From Whalleya microplaca (taxonomy: Eukaryota > Ascomycota > Sordariomycetes > Xylariales > Xylariaceae): a stretch of DNA of 64,000 nucleotides. Both the position numbers and the translations under genes were made by a program. Below, in pieces: positions 42,634-58,700 of this stretch. Position 1 is the stretch's first letter. Each line of letters begins with the position of its first letter. The notes under the pieces are model-generated. The model was given only the letters and a program-made list of their open reading frames with translations. It ran no database searches and was not told the origin of the DNA. The DNA lies in the NCBI GenBank assembly GCA_022497155.1, contig MU385752.1, forward strand, positions 186,001-250,000, in the 5' to 3' direction.

Positions 42634-45004
42634 TCATTGTCTATCAAGAGTTAATATCATGCTTTCATAATCATTCTTTGGCCAACTTAAGCCCAAACCC
42701 GTATTTATGAGAGTAGAGCCAGACCAAGTCACCTCCCAAGTTCCGTTGCTTACCGTGTATTTCGCATCCGGGTCCAGCCCCTGAAATTTCAGGAGAGGCG
42801 GCACCGGCTTCAAGGCGGACCGGATCTGGAATGCGAATACAACAGCGGAGTCGGCACTAGGGGAGACAAACATGGCCGCAGGCCAGTTGGATTTGTCGGG
42901 CAACGCCAGGCGGTAGAAATCGCCGTTGATCACAAGGGGGTTGACTTGCTGCTGCTTGGCGATGATGCCTGGGATGGCGTCCAGTTCCTCCTGCTCCAGT
43001 TCGGAAGGGTCGAGCTCGAAGCCGAAAGACCCGCACATCGACGCCACGGCCGCGCGGAAGGCCAATGGAGTTGTCCTGTGCACCTGACCATTGGGAACGG
43101 CGCTGACGTGGCAACCCATCGCTGATGGCGGATAGGGATACGAGGTGCCGAATTGGATGTACAGGCGTTCTAGACCATCCGTATCATCGCTGGTCCAGCT
43201 CTGCGGCCAGTAGTGAAGTAATCCCGGGTCGAATCTTCCTCCTCCCGATGCGCACCCTTCCCATAGGATCTCCGGGTGGGCCGTCGTGAGATTGTCGATG
43301 ACGTGGTACAGCCCCAACATGTAGGCGTGGTTTGCGGCTGGAGACGGCATCTCGTGCATACCACGGTTGTTGTCCCACTTGATATACTTGATCGACGCAG
43401 AGTCGAGTATCTTCTCGATCGCAGTAATCACATAGTCTTGTACTTCCGGTAGCCCAAGGTTCAGCACGAGTTGGTCCCGCTGCAATGTACGGTTATGATT
43501 GCGCGCGTGCATGCACCAATCCGGATGTTCGCTGTAGAGGTCGGAATCCGGGTTGACCATTTCGGGCTCTACCCATAATCCAAACTGCACATGCTCTGAC
43601 GAGTTTGCAACAATGATCTCCTCGACTTGATCGACATAGGGTTTGAGGCCATTAGGGAATTTCGCCGGATTCGGCGTCCAGTCGCCTAAACCTAGGGTAT
43701 CGTTGTCTCGAGGATAGTTCGTGCCAAACCACCCGTCATCGTTGACGAACAAACTGCAGCCCAATCCCGCGGCGTCTTTGGCCAGTTTCACCATGGACGA
43801 TTCGTTGAAGTCAAACCCTAGACCCTCCCATGAGTTTAGTAGCGGCGGCCGCGTCTCGAATGTGTGGTTGGATCGAGATAAGTGGTTCCTGTAGAGCGAG
43901 TGGAAAGATCGCGACATGCCTCCTAGCCCCTGTTCCGAATGCACAGAAACTACCTCGGGCGAAGTGAATGTCTCACCAGGGGCGAGAGGCCAGGAGAGGT
44001 GCAAGGGATTAAGACCAAGCAGCACTCGGACCCATCCCGTCGACCATCGTTCGACATTAGCAGCAAATGAGCCGGTGTAAACTAATGAATAGCCGGTTGC
44101 AGGACCGAGGGACTCTGTGGTCGTTGGCGAAACCAGGGCAAAGAAGGGATTATGGAAATGAGATGAATAGCCCACTGATGACCGGAAACTTTAGAACCGT
44201 GTTAGCAGCCGACTCGATGAAGTTGCCCTTGTACGTAGTGGCGTTAAAGGGTCTAATTAGGAGAGAGTGAGATTAACATACCCTTGTTCTCCGTTCACGA
44301 CCGGCCTTCTGTTGATACGAGCCTCGGCAGCCCAGTCTCCGTAGAGGTCAATCATCTCGAGCTCCTCATTCGGTATGTCAATGCTCCAGCTACTCGCTCC
44401 CAATACCGTCACACTTTGATTCCCTTGGTTCTTGATCTGGAAGCTGCGGGAAATCGCACTATACTGGGGAAATATGGAATAGTGTAAATCTGCTGAGATA
44501 TGCGAGTAGTTATCGTACATGTGTACGGTGAGAGTTGAGACATCCCCATCCCCGCCATAGGTAGCTGGTAAACCCGGGAGCGAAGGCTTGCCGGCGCTTA
44601 TATCATGGCCTGTATAAGAAAAGGCCGAAACTGTGTCACCATCTGCATGTTGGATGTGTATCGCGGGAACGCGGAAATCTCCTCGCCCAAGATCAGGGAA
44701 TTCGCGTAGGCGGTAGGTATATTGGCTTCCCCATCCATTTACATCGCCTGTAAACAGCGGGACGGCTTCAGCAGCATAAGCACCCCAGTGGTCGTGAATC
44801 AAGTCCAGTGTTGATGGATCAACATGGAACTGGTAGGAGATGTTGGAGGACGAGAGCGAAAAAGAGGGTCCATCGCCCACGGAGATCCCTGGCCAGTTAG
44901 TAGGGAATCTCTGAACTCGCAGACAAAACAGTGAGTTGAAAATGGTGTTATGAGAACGTAGCTCCATTTTGGAATGAATAGTTAGCATCACTTACAATTA
45001 ACAT
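42634..45004 (-). CDS. GH36 alpha-galactosidase, intracellular type
   Basis: Preferred model on the minus strand: 45004-44996 (9-nt first exon, MLI), 44910-44282, 44188-42634; 730 residues, near the size of fungal AglC-type enzymes. It hydrolyses terminal alpha-1,6-galactose from oligosaccharides such as melibiose and raffinose. The N-terminal beta-sandwich starts ISVGDGPSFSLSSSNISYQFHV. The catalytic barrel has the nucleophile Asp in YIKWDNNRGMHE, the GCASGGGRFDPG loop, and the acid/base Asp in SWTSDDTDGLERL. No signal peptide is seen. Intron 2 uses the acceptor CTAAAG, which restores GEQGFRSSVGYSSHF; a nearer CAG would break frame. The first exon is the weak part: the frame is also open back to 44991, so a start inside intron 1 is the alternative. 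Confidence 0.85.
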
Positions 45005-45986
45005 TGTCCTGACACCAGCTTAACAGTGGGAACTGAAGTGCCAATGCAATTGGCGTGAGACCTTTGACTCTCATCTTGACTAAACATTGGCAGGCAAATA
45101 CCCTCACTTCATCCCACATTGGATTTAATGCTTCTTCCTTTCAGCTTTAAATAGGGCTGGCTACCTAGATTCGATCTCCGGAAATGGTTGCGTCATCGTA
45201 CGAGATCTAAGATTGCAGCCCATGGCTAAGGAAAACTGATCAAAAAAGAAGACAGGAAATCACCGAGAATAACTCCGTATAAGATCGATTGCCAGCTAAC
45301 CCCTGCATTCAGGATCCTACGGTCGGTATCGTAGGGCAAGCTCTTACTGACTATGTATAGTTTTGTATAAGCCACTCTTGGCTTCTCCGCATCTAGCACC
45401 GTCTTTTCTACATATTAGCACAACTAGATGGCCTACTCCACCTCTCCGCATGGCCTATTCCTACTTACTTGAATGAAGTTAACACAGGTCGGGGTTTAAC
45501 ACTGAGCAGCTGTGCGGGGGAACCGATAGGTGCTAGGTGTGGGCAGTCGTGCGATAGGTGGGATTCATAGTCTACCCCGATACTACTAGTATTACTAGTA
45601 TGGTAAGTATGTGTATTTAGTGGCCGATCATCAACGAATTTGGCTTACCCCTCACCAGCTAAACTAAACCACATCTATGGCTTGATGTCTTTCAATACAC
45701 TTGATTCTGGGAGCATCATGAACAGACAGAGCTGTAGAGCAAATCTGTGTAATATTGTGTAATGATGTCCACTCCGACCTGCTCCCTGCAGACCTGATTT
45801 TGGCAGTAATGCATGGACAACGAAAGAAGTCCAATGGGTCATAGTCCGCTCATTCCCGAAAGCTGAGTCTCCAAATTCAACATCTGTAGGATCAAATAGC
45901 AGTTAATTGGAATCCTACGCTAACATGGCCCTCGGTTAGTCATTGGAATCCTCCCCCACCCCTCAAGATATCTGTAGAAACACTTT
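45005..45986. other. intergenic, no gene seen
   Basis: Upstream region of the GH36 gene and 3' flank of the ThuA-like gene. Unremarkable composition. No ORF of note and no clear repeat. Confidence 0.6.
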
Positions 45987-46661
45987 CTAGACTTTGTATG
46001 CTGCCCACAGAATGCCGTTCAATATATGACCAAGGAACCTTTGATCTTCGTACGCCTCGCCAAAATGGCCAAGCGACGTGTAAAACGAGCGACCACCATC
46101 AAACTCCCGACACCAGGCGAGCGGATGGTCATTGCCCATTCGTCCCCCTTCGTAAAACCCTTCATTAATCGATAAGAGGACAGTCACCTTCGAACGAGGG
46201 TTCGCGCTGAAATTGTACCACTCATCGAACCATGGCCATTGCGCCTCGAGGCTAGAGACGATGACATGGTCCCGATTCTCAACCATCACGACTCCATTCT
46301 GTGGCTTTGGATGGTCCGTGAATACCGCGCCGACAAGTTGACCATACCACGGCTCCTTCGTCATGCCGTCAGCGGCGCAGTGAATCCCAACGAAGCCTCC
46401 CCCATTTCTGATGTAGCTCTGCAAAGCCGCTAGCTGTTCACGGTTCAGAAAATCGCCGCTTGTTTGCAGGAATATGACGACTGCGAATTGCGATAGGTTC
46501 TCGGTGTTGACTAGAGACGCGTCTTCGGTAGCGTCGACCCCAAACATCTCGGACGATGCGCCAAGCCGCCTGATACTTTCTATCCCCGCACCGATAGACT
46601 CATGTCTGTATCCTTCTGTCTTACTGAAGACGAAGACTCGGAATTTGTCTTTCGAATCCAT
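45987..46661 (-). CDS. ThuA-like (class I glutamine-amidotransferase-like) protein
   Basis: A single exon of 224 codons from the ATG at 46661. The ORF is open a little further upstream but without an ATG. The fold is that of ThuA-type trehalose-utilisation proteins: RVFVFSKTEGYRHESI at the start, VIFLQTSGDFL, GGGFVGIHCAADG in the position of the amidotransferase nucleophile elbow (Cys present but the usual GxCxG is not), DHPKPQN, and the C-terminal GRSFYTSLGHFGEAYED. ThuA-like domains are linked with sugar metabolism, and the protein lies next to an alpha-galactosidase on the same strand. The biochemical activity is not established for the family. No signal peptide. Related forms in bacteria act on disaccharide derivatives. 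Confidence 0.8.
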   Translation of the reverse strand: MDSKDKFRVFVFSKTEGYRHESIGAGIESIRRLGASSEMFGVDATEDASLVNTENLSQFAVVIFLQTSGDFLNREQLAALQSYIRNGGGFVGIHCAADGMTKEPWYGQLVGAVFTDHPKPQNGVVMVENRDHVIVSSLEAQWPWFDEWYNFSANPRSKVTVLLSINEGFYEGGRMGNDHPLAWCREFDGGRSFYTSLGHFGEAYEDQRFLGHILNGILWAAYKV

Positions 46662-49600
46662 TGCGCAGTATAGAGGGCTCAATTGAACTTAAGCCTAGCA
46701 GTAAGCCTGAGAAGAGATGCAAGTATGGAATGAAAAGTACCTCAAGTGCCCTCATAGGCAAATGAGTCGAGTGTGTCGCCCGCTGAGATCGGCCCGAGAG
46801 GCCGGCCATGTTGACCTGCAACATAGATAAATAATTGGTCGGTATAGATAATTGGTTGTATTAGTATCATTTATCATGGGGCAATATCTTGTAACACTAG
46901 ATGTTCACATTGCTCTTGTGGGGAAGAGTGAAATCCTCGGCACAGTATCGAGAAGTCTCATCAGTACTGATTGCGTATATATTATTTTACTCCGCGCCTT
47001 GTACCCCGTGGCTCTTCAGAAGTGATTCTGAGACAAGGGAGTTTGTCTAAGCATCAGAGTTATCGTTGCTATGTGTTAGAATATAGGGGGCATTGAGCGA
47101 CCCATATGCTATACTGTAGCAGTTTCCCCAAGGGCTCTAGACATACTTAGACTCAACTTTATAACAATCAACAGACATCCACTCCATAAGTCTAATACTG
47201 TCAGCCATATAGACGCATGCGACCGAGATACTGTTGTCTTGGGCTTCCGTCGCATGAAGCCGAGTACCCTGAAGGCAGCATACCTGGGGGTTTGCGTGCC
47301 CGTAATTATCGAGATATATAAGCATAGGTGGCAGTAACTTGTTCATGTCTATCGGCTTGCATAGAAGGCCCTAATAGCTTTCATTACCTATAGAATTTAA
47401 GGGGCACGGCTTGCACCTTATTATCATGCTCAAGGAAGGCGTCATCGAATAGTATATGAAAGACGTGTAGGAGATATTCGAATAGATCCATAAACCTCGG
47501 CGATGATGAAGAGAGCAGGTTCGCGCGCAAGTGAAATGGCTGCATTCGGTCTCCAGTTGCGCAAGCTCAAGACAGCGTATAACTTGGATCTCAAGATCTA
47601 CTAAGTCAAGTAGACGCGCGGTATCTAGCAGGCTGTAGGGCTCGGTAGCTTCTCGCCTCGTATATACTCGTTCATCTCAATGTGACTGTTCGCACTAATG
47701 CCCATTTGAGGAGCACTAGCAAAGATCGAGCACTACTATGATAGGGGTGGCGTTCAATAACGAACAGACCATCACGACCCAGCCGTGACTATGACCTGCA
47801 ACTCCTTTGAAGAAAGCGACGATTTTAAGATAGTTACCAGGCTTACGAAGATCGGCCTCCTATATCTTGTAGCAACGCCCGTCGCGCGACGACATGGGTT
47901 TCTTCCCTAAGATCGGTACTGGGATCTAACATCATCCGGCTCAGTCTTCGGTGCTAGGTTTCATCTTCGTGGAAAGGCGCAGGTAACGTTTCTTCAACGA
48001 GTTAGTTAAGGCTTAAGAGCCACCACAGCTCTAGCGACACAACGATCATCGATCCAGAACCAGCACGTACCTGCGTCCCAATTTGGATAGTCATGGACAC
48101 AGAGTGTATCGAGGAGGAGTTCCATATTAGAGATCTTTATTCGCACCTTCGACCAATAAAACGACCATTTTCATATAACTAAGGTGCTTATGGCCGTTTC
48201 GTACACTCGATCCGGTTGCTCCGACCACGGTCATACGCTACGGAATTAATACCGATAACACCTAAGGCCTGAAACCTATCGAGAAGGCAGGGCTCCTGGG
48301 CCTCGGCGGAGATATCAGAGGTATGTATGATGTTGGTAAACTTAGGAGTATTTGGAGCAACGCGTATCAGGGAAGCACAGACTCTGTTGAGATAGTCATG
48401 TTTGAGCGCATTGCCAGAAGGGAGATAATAAGATATGCTGGTTTCTAGGAGCCGACATCAGCAGAGAGACCGACGGTATTGAGGGATAGGTAGATGAGAA
48501 CGCTTGAGAGCATTGAGACTATGTCTATATGTATTGAATATCATGGGCTGCGGCACCCCGGTCTACTGAAGACATTTGTTAGCCTACCAAACGATTGTAA
48601 TATGCCATTATGAGCGGCGTGCGAGGGGGATAGATTATAGCCACATAGTGTCAACGACTGAGAAAATGCACATGTCATAATCCTTATACTATGAAAGGAA
48701 AATAAAATAAAGACTCTGTACCTTCCACAACCCTTGCTATGATTTGACTGAAATATCCACCGATTCTTGAGTAAGCGAGTAAGGGGGCTGCGTCTAGTAA
48801 ATTCCCGGTGTTATATACGTATGTATGCCTTGCTCTATGTTGGCTTTCATTAATCTGCCAATCAATATAACGCACGTAGTGTTTTAGTTTTGCATCTATT
48901 GGGAGACTAGCTTACGTATACTCTTTCGAGTAATCATAAACCTTAAAAATGACTTATAGTCGAGCGGAATTATCCAGTGCACCATGCAAAGCGGCACCAG
49001 GCAAACTATTTACTCCACTAAGGCCGACTAAAACTGTTGGATGCATGAATTGTCTCATAAGCCATGTTTTCGCCTCCTTTTCACAAAAGTATCGAAAGAG
49101 ATGTACGTAAAGTTTGGCTCAAGAGAAACAAAGAAAACTTTCCGAATATACTCATCTATAGAGCATTATTTGCCCTAGCACGTTATAGGAAGTTTCTTGT
49201 TAATTAGATAATTGGCGTATATATTTATCAAGACCCTACTAATGACCAGTTCATTTACTTAAGTCTTAGAGGATTCACTTCTGAGTAGTATGGTATCTCT
49301 TACAGGTGAAGCCAGGTAAAAGACCTAGCTATAAGTGCTGAGCTAAGCATAACGCACGGCATCAAATACTATGAGAATAGCGCGCCATAGAATATTAATA
49401 GTCTGGCATCGCAGAGCAGTGACATATCGTAGCCAAGGAGCGGTTAATCATCTTGTAACACCCAGCGCATCAAGCTTCTCGGGCGTGGGCGATCCCTAAT
49501 CATGTAGAAAGGCAAGTCCCGAGTCCATACTTATTGAAAAAAAACTTTTGGCGTGCTCTTTATTAATCATGGTGGAGAGAGTCATTCCATTTCGCCGAGA

Positions 49601-50276
49601 TTGTTACCATATTATCCTGGCAGCCCTGGTCGTGCGAATCTGTTCTAGTGCTGTATATCGCGGGAAATTCCTTTTCAACTTTTTCTCTGATTAGGTCTCT
49701 CAAAACACGCATTTTAAAGCATTCTAGTCAAGCAGCCTGTAACTCTCTCAGCATCGTCATGCAGCGCCGATTAAACTTTAAATCAGTTGAGAAATCCCTT
49801 GAGCTTATCGTTTGGTTCGCTCTAGTATTCCAAAGTTGAGAGAAGTCATTCCCAACACGCTTGCGGTAAGTACCGTAATTGAAGGGGGGTCGACTTGCAA
49901 CCCAGATTACCTAATACTCTCATGGTCAGATCCTTCTTGCTAGGTTACCAACAATAAGGTAAGGCCATGGCGCATTGGACCAATCAAGATCACCGTTCGC
50001 ATCAGTACCTTGGCGATGTAGTGGACCCCTAAGGGCTATAATCCTACCTTAAATCCACTATGAAGGCTTAGGTATCTCTTGGCAGGTCATGAACCTAAAA
50101 ATGGATAATGCTTGACGTCTGGGAACTCTAAATGTGGTTGGGTCGACCCCGTTTGATGGTGGGAATCACGATTATATATTTCAAATAGTCTCTCTGCACC
50201 AAATACTAAATATCTCCCTCCTTCCGGTCTTACCTAGTAGCTGACCCCCACGACAACAACAGCGAGATTGGACGGC
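46662..50276. other. 3.6-kb gene-poor region with probable coding relics
   Basis: No intact gene. Between about 47900 and 48500 several open stretches on the minus strand read like decayed protein (for example MELLLDTLCVHDYPNWDAG near 48128), broken by stops mostly TAG/TGA. I could not assign a family. The flanking 48700-49850 stretch is AT-richer and featureless. The last 400 nt must hold the promoter of the four-TM gene. Confidence 0.4.
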
Positions 50277-50994
50277 ATGGCGATACTACCTACGGACGAG
50301 ACGAAACCGCGAGGCAACAGGCCTGTAGTGGTTGCGGTGGGAATTACTATTACTCTAGCCATGGCTTTTCTGACAGCCTTGCTTGTCCTCCCCCGATTGG
50401 AGACGGCCGTGTGGATGGAAAATGGCAGATCATGGGTCTTGTCCGGGTTCAAAGAGTCATACACACCAACCGAGAATCTGTTGATAGCAAGCTCGGTTTT
50501 CAGCTTGTTTGTATCCGTGATGGTGGAATTGCTCTTGTTCTCTGTACGACGACACAGATCGAAACAGGTATGGCAATCTGCGTCATTTGCTTTGTTACCT
50601 TGGTTTTGGTCGTTAACATACCACCCGATAGACCAAGCGCTGGCTTAGATATGTGCTATTCGTTATTCTTTTCGCGAACGCCATCCTAGCATTTGTAGCT
50701 TTCCTCTGTGCATCGTTCAACGATAGCGGCGAGACTCCCGAGAAATCCTATATGTATATGCCCGACGAAGTGGATCAAAGTATAGACGATGAAGCCCGGT
50801 TCATGCCCCGCTGGCTTGGACTTCTTATTTCGCTATTTTCCCTCATCCTCTTGGTGACGGCCTGGATGGACTTTAAGGAGGAAGATCAGTGGGAGCAGGA
50901 GTATTCGACATTGGTGGATAGAGTGGTTGACGAGAAGAATCCTCATCTCTTTTGTTTAAATGATACCCAAATGGTTTCGCTACAGGTGGTCTAG
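50277..50994 (+). CDS. four-TM orphan membrane protein
   Basis: Exons 50277-50567 and 50632-50994 (64-nt intron GTATGG...GATAG with a TTAAC branch motif; both exons in phase 0), 217 residues. Start is the ATG after a GGACGGC context. Four hydrophobic segments are clear: VVVAVGITITLAMAFLTALL (~15-37), LLIASSVFSLFVSVMVELLL (~68-90), VLFVILFANAILAFVAFLC (~103-124) and WLGLLISLFSLILLVTAW (~154-172). The ends are hydrophilic and the C-terminal ~40 residues are acidic. No family recognised; the layout resembles small fungal MARVEL-like proteins, but no motif proves it. Lies 600 nt from the GMC gene (convergent) and might belong to the same locus. Confidence 0.68.
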
Positions 50995-51601
50995 GGGAAC
51001 AATCAAACACATTTCAGCTGAAGTTTCTAGACTAGAATTAGACTTGGAATGGCTAATAAAACAAACTTCGCCACCATCGGCGTTAGTATGCTAAATGGGT
51101 TCCAGCCTTGATTTGAACTGTTAAAACTATAGGATAGCACTCCTATCAGAATAGCCGCAGGCTATGAGTATTAGTACGTGGTGATTATTTGGGACATATG
51201 ATCACTAGAGTCCCTAGGGTAGTGTGTCCTGATAGCTTGGGTCATATAGCCACAAGTTGTGAGGCGTTAACCAGCCCCCCCTATAATCTAATAACGTCGA
51301 GTTATTTTAGCTAATCATATTGAGATTTGAATCACATATGTATTATGGAAAGTGTCGCGGGAGATATCAGGCGTTATTGCTAGTATAGCAATAACGGCGT
51401 CGTTTTTGCGACAGAAAGCTAAATTAAACAAACCCTTTTGGGTATCTTAATTTATAACACCGGTTCTGAAACATAGGCCATGCCTGAAAAGCTCAGCCCT
51501 ACCACGGGAAACTGAGATAGTAGTCTTGCGATGATTTGTTTACTCTTACGGGGGATACGCTACCTATACATCTAGGCTACATGGTTCCATATGTCACATC
51601 A
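50995..51601. other. intergenic between convergent genes, no gene seen
   Basis: 3' flanks of the four-TM gene and the GMC gene. AT-rich near 51290-51480, with no ORF. Confidence 0.6.
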
Positions 51602-55788
<4,187 letters not shown>

Positions 55789-58700
55789 CTACTTATTCTG
55801 AAACTTTTGTGCAATTGACATACCCAGACTCGCAAATGACGTGCCGCCCAAAAGTTCAAAGACTGGCATGTCCACATTGAAAATCTTGCTAACCCAATTC
55901 CGTATGCTGATAGCTGATAACGAATCGAGACCGTACGACTGCATCGATTTCTGCAAGTCGATACGATCCTCGGGAGTGCCTAAGACGGCGCTGATTTGTT
56001 GGGCAAGCGCTTCGCTCGCAATCTTACTCACCTCATCGGTTGATTCAGCCGCGGCAAGTTGGATTCTAGGGTCAACGAGGCGCTTGCGATTTGTTAAATC
56101 AGCCGAGTCTTCTTGCGACTGATCTTGGCTTGCCTGAAGAGGTGTATGGTGTATGTGTCCCCAGAATGGCTGCGTCATAGTGAATGCCTCCTCTTCAAGG
56201 TTCCACGATATGGGATGGCTGACACCAATGACGCTTTGGCATCGATCAAAGTTACGCGAGTTCGTATCTTCGGGATCACAATATATATCTAGCAATGCGC
56301 ATATCTCATTCATCATCACAGGCGCTAGCTTTTTATTCCGCTCGAATATCGTTTTGTACCTGTCGTTTTCGGCGATGTAGCCGTGGTCGGCCACCGCGCT
56401 CAAGTCGATAGAGACCGCTCGCTCGCCCTGTGATACTCTATATCTTGCTAACCCATCTTGATACGAGTTCCCTGCGTTATATGCCGAAAGTAGGCCTGTC
56501 CCGAATATGCCCATGACCGACGAGAACATAATGAAAAAGTCGAGGTCTCTTGGTAGTTCCGTGTGGAGGTTCCAGGAGCCGTAAACTTTCGGATCAATGG
56601 CTGCCCTCCAGTCATCAAACGACATGCTGTCGAAAATGGATTCCTAAAATAGTGTGAGTTGAAATTGTTAGAAGTCTGATCGTGAATTTCGCTTACAGTC
56701 ATCACCATAGAAGCTTGGATACAACCCTTGATGGGTGGCATTCTCGTGGAGCAGTCAGCTATTGTCGTTCCAAGTGAAGCCAGATCAGACACATCGCAAG
56801 CTGGTGCCTCAACAAAAATCCCATTCCCCTGCAGCTTAGCAAGAAGCTCGAAAGCTTCCGGTGTCCGCGGACCCGAACGCGACAACAGTATCAAATACCG
56901 AGCGCCATGACTAACCAACCACGTCGCCACCTCCCGACCAAGACCACCTAAGCCTCCGGATACGAGGTAGGCCGCTTCAGAACTTATCCTGGATCCTAGG
57001 CGAGTCGGTGTCTTTATCTGAATATGACTTAACATTTGGACTCTGAGTTGTATTTGTCTTTAAGACGACTTACCTGAATGATGTCGCCTGTATTAAAAGT
57101 GATGACAACAGATCTTTGATCGTGAGTGTTTCGTAAGCAATGGAAAGCATCTGTCAGTGATGAGGCTGCGAACTCGGCTATTTGATCCCTTGAAAATTTG
57201 GGCACGAAGGATAAGCTATTGGCGACTGCGTAATACAATGATTCCTTCGATTGCGTAGTCTTGGAGAGATCGATTAGGGAAATGTTCACGTTCGCCGGAG
57301 CAGAGTGTAATATCCCGGACATTTGACTCTTTGGCGACTTGTTGCCGTTGCGAAGGTGTATATATCGACCGCCCAATTTCAAATGGCTCATGAATAATAA
57401 AGGTGACGATGCTTCGTCCACGAAGCATATTATATCGAACCGTTGCTTGAACTGCGAAGATGAGAACGAGGGTTTATCGAACCAAGTTTTTGGCAGCACA
57501 CGTTCTGATGGTACGTCGTAATTGTTGGTTATCCATGCACTTTCATTCTCGTTCGCAACCGTAACCCAAAAGTCTTGAATCCCTTGCTGGACAAGAACTT
57601 GAATCGCAGCTTGGCCAATTGGGGTGGTTCCACCATGAATTAATACCAAGTCAGTTGACCGCGCACGGCTCATCTCAATCAGCACTTGATACGCCGCTGA
57701 TATCAGGGGTACAGCCCAACATGCATTCAAGAAAGACAGGTCGATTGGAATTGGTATCACATCTGAAGAGGAAACCCTCAGTTGTGAATGGAAGGCGGAA
57801 TCAGATACAGCAAAGACATGGTCACCGGGCTGGAAAGTGGTGTTTTCTCCCGCATCAACCACAACCCCTGAACAGTATCTACCAAAACTCTGGTTCTTTT
57901 TAACTCCCAGGCAAACGGCAAAGTCTCGATCTTCAAGTACTACGGCTTGTACGGAGACCTCTAGGTCATCGTGCCCTGGTTGTTCAGACGGAGACCCAAC
58001 CGCGACGTAGCCAAGACTATGGTCAACCCCCGGATAGTCGTCGGTTAGAGTGAACCGAGAGTTGTTATCAAGGGTTGTCGGAATAATTTCATATGGGCAG
58101 ATTCTAGTATCAACCTCCTCCTTGAGGTAACGAGCCTCAACAAGACGCCTGGTGTGCAGAAGGCCATCAATTTCGACATAGTCTTGCTCGTAGTGCTCAT
58201 GGGGACCCTTGGATATCATCTGCGTGGCTATCCGAGTCAAGAATGACAGCTTTTTAGAAGTGGAACTGGCAGCATCTAAAGCTAATGTGACAAGATGTAG
58301 CTCATAGTGCTCGAGCCTCAGCGTCCGTGCCAGCCCATCCAGCATTCCATGATCCGGATGGGAATCTCGGCCTCCGCCAGTGTTGACCCAGAGTAGAGAA
58401 GGTGATTTGCGGATCAAGCGCTTGAACGATTCCCAATCTGTCTCACTTAAAGTAGTGAGATATGATTGCTCGTAATCGTCAAGGAAGATAACCAATCCAC
58501 TTGTAACACCCTGATCATCAGCCGTGTATACCTCGACGCTCTGGATTATTGGTTTAACAGAGAAGGAGCTGTTCAAAGTAGCTTCCAGCTCTGTCGCAAA
58601 GGCCTGTTTCTCTGGAATGGTCGATTCAATCACTATCGTAATCTGGGGGCTCGGCTGGAGCATCAAATTCCCCTGGGGGAATTCGTCCGTAGCTGTAGAC

